A stretch of DNA of 6,707 nucleotides, taken from a bacterium (Candidatus Ratteibacteria) CG_4_9_14_3_um_filter_41_21. GTDB taxonomy: Bacteria; Ratteibacteria; UBA8468. The position numbers and the translations under genes were made by a program. The notes under the pieces were generated by a model. That model made no database searches. It was not told the origin of the DNA and saw only the letters and a program-made list of their open reading frames with translations. The DNA is taken from positions 1-6,707 of the forward strand of contig PFWI01000048.1 in the NCBI GenBank assembly GCA_002791075.1, read 5' to 3'. Below are positions 4,983 to 6,707 of this stretch, one piece after another (positions within the stretch are counted from its first letter, which is position 1; each line of letters starts with the position of its first letter).

Positions 4983-5765
4983 ATGAAAATAGCGGTAACC
5001 GGTAAAGGTGGAGTAGGTAAGACTTTCCTGGTTGTTGTTCTTGCCAAGTTATTTGCCGAGAAAGAAAAAAAAGTTTTTGTCATTGATGCCGATCCTGACG
5101 CCAATCTTGCTCTTACCCTGGGATTTCCTAACCCTTCCGAGATTATCCCCTTAATCAAGATGAAAGAATTAATTGAGGAAAGAACCGGCGCAAAGATTGG
5201 CGCTCTTGCCCCCTATTTTAAATTGAATCCTAAGGTGGATGATATCCCGGATAAATATTTCCTGCGACAACAGGGAATAAATTTAGCGGTTATGGGCTCG
5301 GTAAGAGGGGGTGGGCTCGGATGCACCTGTCCGGAGAACGCTTTTTTAAAGGCGCTTCTCCGCCATTTAGTAGTGGAGAGGAAGGAGGTGGTAATCCTGG
5401 ATATGGAGGCGGGAATAGAGCATTTAGGCCGGGGTACAACCCAAAACATGGATAGATTAATTGTGGTCGTTGAGCCAGGCAGGAATAGTATAGAGACCGC
5501 CCATAGAATCAAGGATTTAGCCAGAGAGATCGGTATTTCCAGGATTGAAATAGTAGGAAATAAGATTCGGGAAAATGGTGATAAAAAATTTATTTTGGAT
5601 GCTCTGGCCGGTTTTGACTTTTTAGGATTTATTCCCTATAATAAAAAAATTAATGAAGCAGAGTTAAAGAACATCCCTTTTTTTGAGTACTGTCCGGAAA
5701 TACTTAAAGAGGGAAGAGAGATTGTGAAAAGGTTAGGCGATCCTAAAAGGATCGCACTACGCTGA
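4983..5765 (+). CDS. cooC: CooC/AcsF-type nickel-insertion ATPase for CODH/ACS
   Basis: From ATG 4983 this is a 260-residue MinD/NifH-like (SIMIBI) P-loop ATPase. CooC and AcsF load nickel into the active-site clusters of CO dehydrogenase or acetyl-CoA synthase. It opens with the deviant Walker A GKGGVGKT (7-14, signature Lys8), then DADPD (35-39). The GLGCTCPEN segment carries the CxC metal pair (Cys114, Cys116) that binds metal at the dimer interface in CooC. The switch II-like DMEAGIEHLGRGT is at 140-152, EPG at 164-166 and the base-recognition NK at 193-194. The frame is open back to a TTG at 4944, but that codon lies inside the -35 box and the promoter places the transcript start just before 4983. 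There is no Shine-Dalgarno, as expected for a leaderless mRNA. A hairpin (5737-5755) lies in its last codons. CooC versus AcsF cannot be settled here. Confidence 0.9.
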   Translation: MKIAVTGKGGVGKTFLVVVLAKLFAEKEKKVFVIDADPDANLALTLGFPNPSEIIPLIKMKELIEERTGAKIGALAPYFKLNPKVDDIPDKYFLRQQGINLAVMGSVRGGGLGCTCPENAFLKALLRHLVVERKEVVILDMEAGIEHLGRGTTQNMDRLIVVVEPGRNSIETAHRIKDLAREIGISRIEIVGNKIRENGDKKFILDALAGFDFLGFIPYNKKINEAELKNIPFFEYCPEILKEGREIVKRLGDPKRIALR

Positions 5766-5777
5766 AACGGAGACCGA

Positions 5778-5942
5778 ATGGAAGAGAAAAAGATGGCGAA
5801 GACCGAAAAATTGCCAGTATTGGATAACTGGAGGAAGAAGTTAAAGAATAGAGAGGAAATGCTTAAGTACTTACAAACTGCGGAAAGATACTGGTTCTCC
5901 AAAGACTGGTATGGAAGTGAGAAGAGAAAAGATGGCATTTGA
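5778..5942 (+). CDS. Small hypothetical protein (54 aa) between cooC and acsD
   Basis: A 54-codon ORF lies 12 nt after cooC and overlaps the start of acsD by 11 nt. A GGAG (5769-5772) with a 5-nt spacer precedes its ATG, which supports translation; Met6 at 5793 is an alternative start. The protein is highly charged and aromatic-rich: Trp18 in a lysine-rich helix (17-24), then residues 31-45 with Tyr31, Tyr38, Trp39, Phe40, Trp44 and Tyr45. It has no cysteines, signal peptide or membrane segment. I do not recognise a family. Its place between a CODH/ACS maturation ATPase and a corrinoid Fe-S protein subunit, with overlap on both practical and genetic scale, suggests an accessory or small structural role in the CODH/ACS system. 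That is inference from position only. Confidence 0.6.
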   Translation: MEEKKMAKTEKLPVLDNWRKKLKNREEMLKYLQTAERYWFSKDWYGSEKRKDGI

Positions 5943-6707
5943 GATTCCGAAGATTTCCTATTCGGGAAGGATAAAGGAGATTAAGCTCGGCAAAGGGGAA
6001 AAAGAGGTAATCATCGGAGGGGAGAACTCATACCCTTTCCACCTTTTTGAAGGAGAGATGCCTCATAAGCCGGTGATTGCCTTTGAGGTTTATGATAGTA
6101 AACCGGAGGAATGGCCGGCAGCCATTATTCAACCTTTTCAGGATGTGATTGGCAATCCCGCTGCCTGGGCTAAGAAATGTATAAATGAGTTTAGCGCGGA
6201 ATTGATTTGCCTGCGGCTGGTCAGTACCGACCCCAATGGTCTGAATAAATCGGCCGATGAAGTAGCGCCAATAGTTAAAGAGGTTTCCGATAGCATTGAT
6301 GTTCCTTTAATTGTCTGGGGCTGTGAAAATGATGATAAGGATGCAATAGTCCTGCCTAAGGTAGCTGAGGTTTGTCAGGATAAAAGGTTGATTTTGGGTC
6401 CAGCCACCGATAAAAATTACAAGAAAATAGGGGCTGCCGCCATTGCCTATAAGCATACGGTGGTAGCCGCCACCCCGATTGATATTAACCTTGCCAAACA
6501 ATTAAATATTCTTCTCGGGGATTTAGGTGTACCGGATGAGCAGATTATAGTTGACCCTAACATTGGCGGTTGTAGCTTAGGTTACGGGTTAGAATATACC
6601 TATTCGGTAATGGAGCGTGATCGCCAGGCTGCACTTACTCAACAGGACACAAGATTGCAATTTCCGATGGTCGCTAACTTTGCTACCGATGTCTGGAAGA
6701 AGAAGGA
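5932..6707 (+). CDS. acsD: CODH/ACS corrinoid Fe-S protein small (delta) subunit, 3' truncated
   Basis: The first 258 codons of AcsD/CdhD are present; no stop occurs before the window end, and the family is usually somewhat over 300 residues. AcsD is the TIM-barrel small subunit of the corrinoid iron-sulfur protein. With AcsC it carries the methyl group from methyl-THF to acetyl-CoA synthase. Recognisable blocks are the N-terminal SYSGRIKEIKLG (9-20), IGGENSYPFHLFEGEMPHKP (28-47), FEVYDSKPEEWP (51-62), LRLVSTDPNG (94-103), VPLIVWGCEN (124-133), and LGYGLEYTYSVMERDRQAAL (216-235) followed by QFPMVANF (243-250). ATG 5932 overlaps the end of the preceding small ORF and follows a purine-rich GAGAAGAGAAAAG. 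Together with cooC it marks a CODH/ACS locus that presumably continues downstream. Confidence 0.93.
   Translation, partial: MAFEIPKISYSGRIKEIKLGKGEKEVIIGGENSYPFHLFEGEMPHKPVIAFEVYDSKPEEWPAAIIQPFQDVIGNPAAWAKKCINEFSAELICLRLVSTDPNGLNKSADEVAPIVKEVSDSIDVPLIVWGCENDDKDAIVLPKVAEVCQDKRLILGPATDKNYKKIGAAAIAYKHTVVAATPIDINLAKQLNILLGDLGVPDEQIIVDPNIGGCSLGYGLEYTYSVMERDRQAALTQQDTRLQFPMVANFATDVWKKK

Noticed and set aside
5737..5755. Hairpin GCGATCC/GGATCGC with TAAAA loop at the end of cooC as a terminator or operator
   Set aside because: It lies within coding sequence, has no T-tract after it, and a closely spaced gene with its own Shine-Dalgarno follows; possibly a small repeat or chance.
1..6707. CRISPR array, tRNA, rRNA, transposase or phage genes
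   Set aside because: No regularly spaced direct repeats, tRNA-like cloverleaf, rRNA segment or mobile-element enzyme was seen; the repeats present are palindromes without a coded transposase.

Overview
The window reads as a stretch of chromosome from an anaerobic bacterium that uses the Wood-Ljungdahl pathway. Bacterial rather than archaeal origin is suggested by sigma70-type promoter boxes, Shine-Dalgarno sequences before several genes, a FchA-type cyclohydrolase and a bacterial-style AcsD/CooC pair. GC content looks moderate. The archaeal-like two-gene SufBC system and the GC-rich palindromic repeats would fit an uncultured lineage such as Omnitrophota or a similar phylum, but that assignment is a guess from general appearance. 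All genes are on the + strand.

Region 1 (1-4883) looks like one tightly packed operon. It starts with a leader holding a possible promoter and an inverted repeat, followed by cysteine synthase (99-1046), a LarE-type PP-loop sulfur transferase (1070-1873), a SufB-like scaffold (about 1910-3163), a SufC-like ATPase (3165-4097), an FchA-like methenyl-tetrahydrofolate cyclohydrolase (4099-4716) and a 56-residue unknown protein (4713-4883). Neighbours are 1-36 nt apart or overlap. The theme is sulfur assimilation feeding sulfur transfer and Fe-S cluster assembly, then a folate step of the Wood-Ljungdahl methyl branch. No sufD, sufS, sufU, larA, larB or larC is present here.

Region 2 (4856-4982) carries a long GC-rich hairpin repeat and then a near-consensus promoter. 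A perfect CRP-like palindrome, TTGTGA-N6-TCACAA, is centred exactly on its -10 box. The predicted transcript start is almost at the ATG, so the mRNA is probably leaderless.

Region 3 (4983-6707) holds cooC/acsF (nickel-insertion ATPase for CODH/ACS), a 54-residue unknown protein, and the start of acsD (small corrinoid Fe-S protein subunit), cut by the window end. The window thus links cysteine synthesis, sulfur transfer and Fe-S assembly to maturation and operation of the Ni-Fe-S enzyme CODH/ACS.

The most unusual structure is inside sufC. A roughly 135-177 bp block of four consecutive perfect hairpins (3531-3663) is inserted in frame between the Q-loop and the ABC signature. It adds about 45-59 residues without breaking the reading frame, resembling in principle the protein-coding palindromic elements described in Rickettsia.
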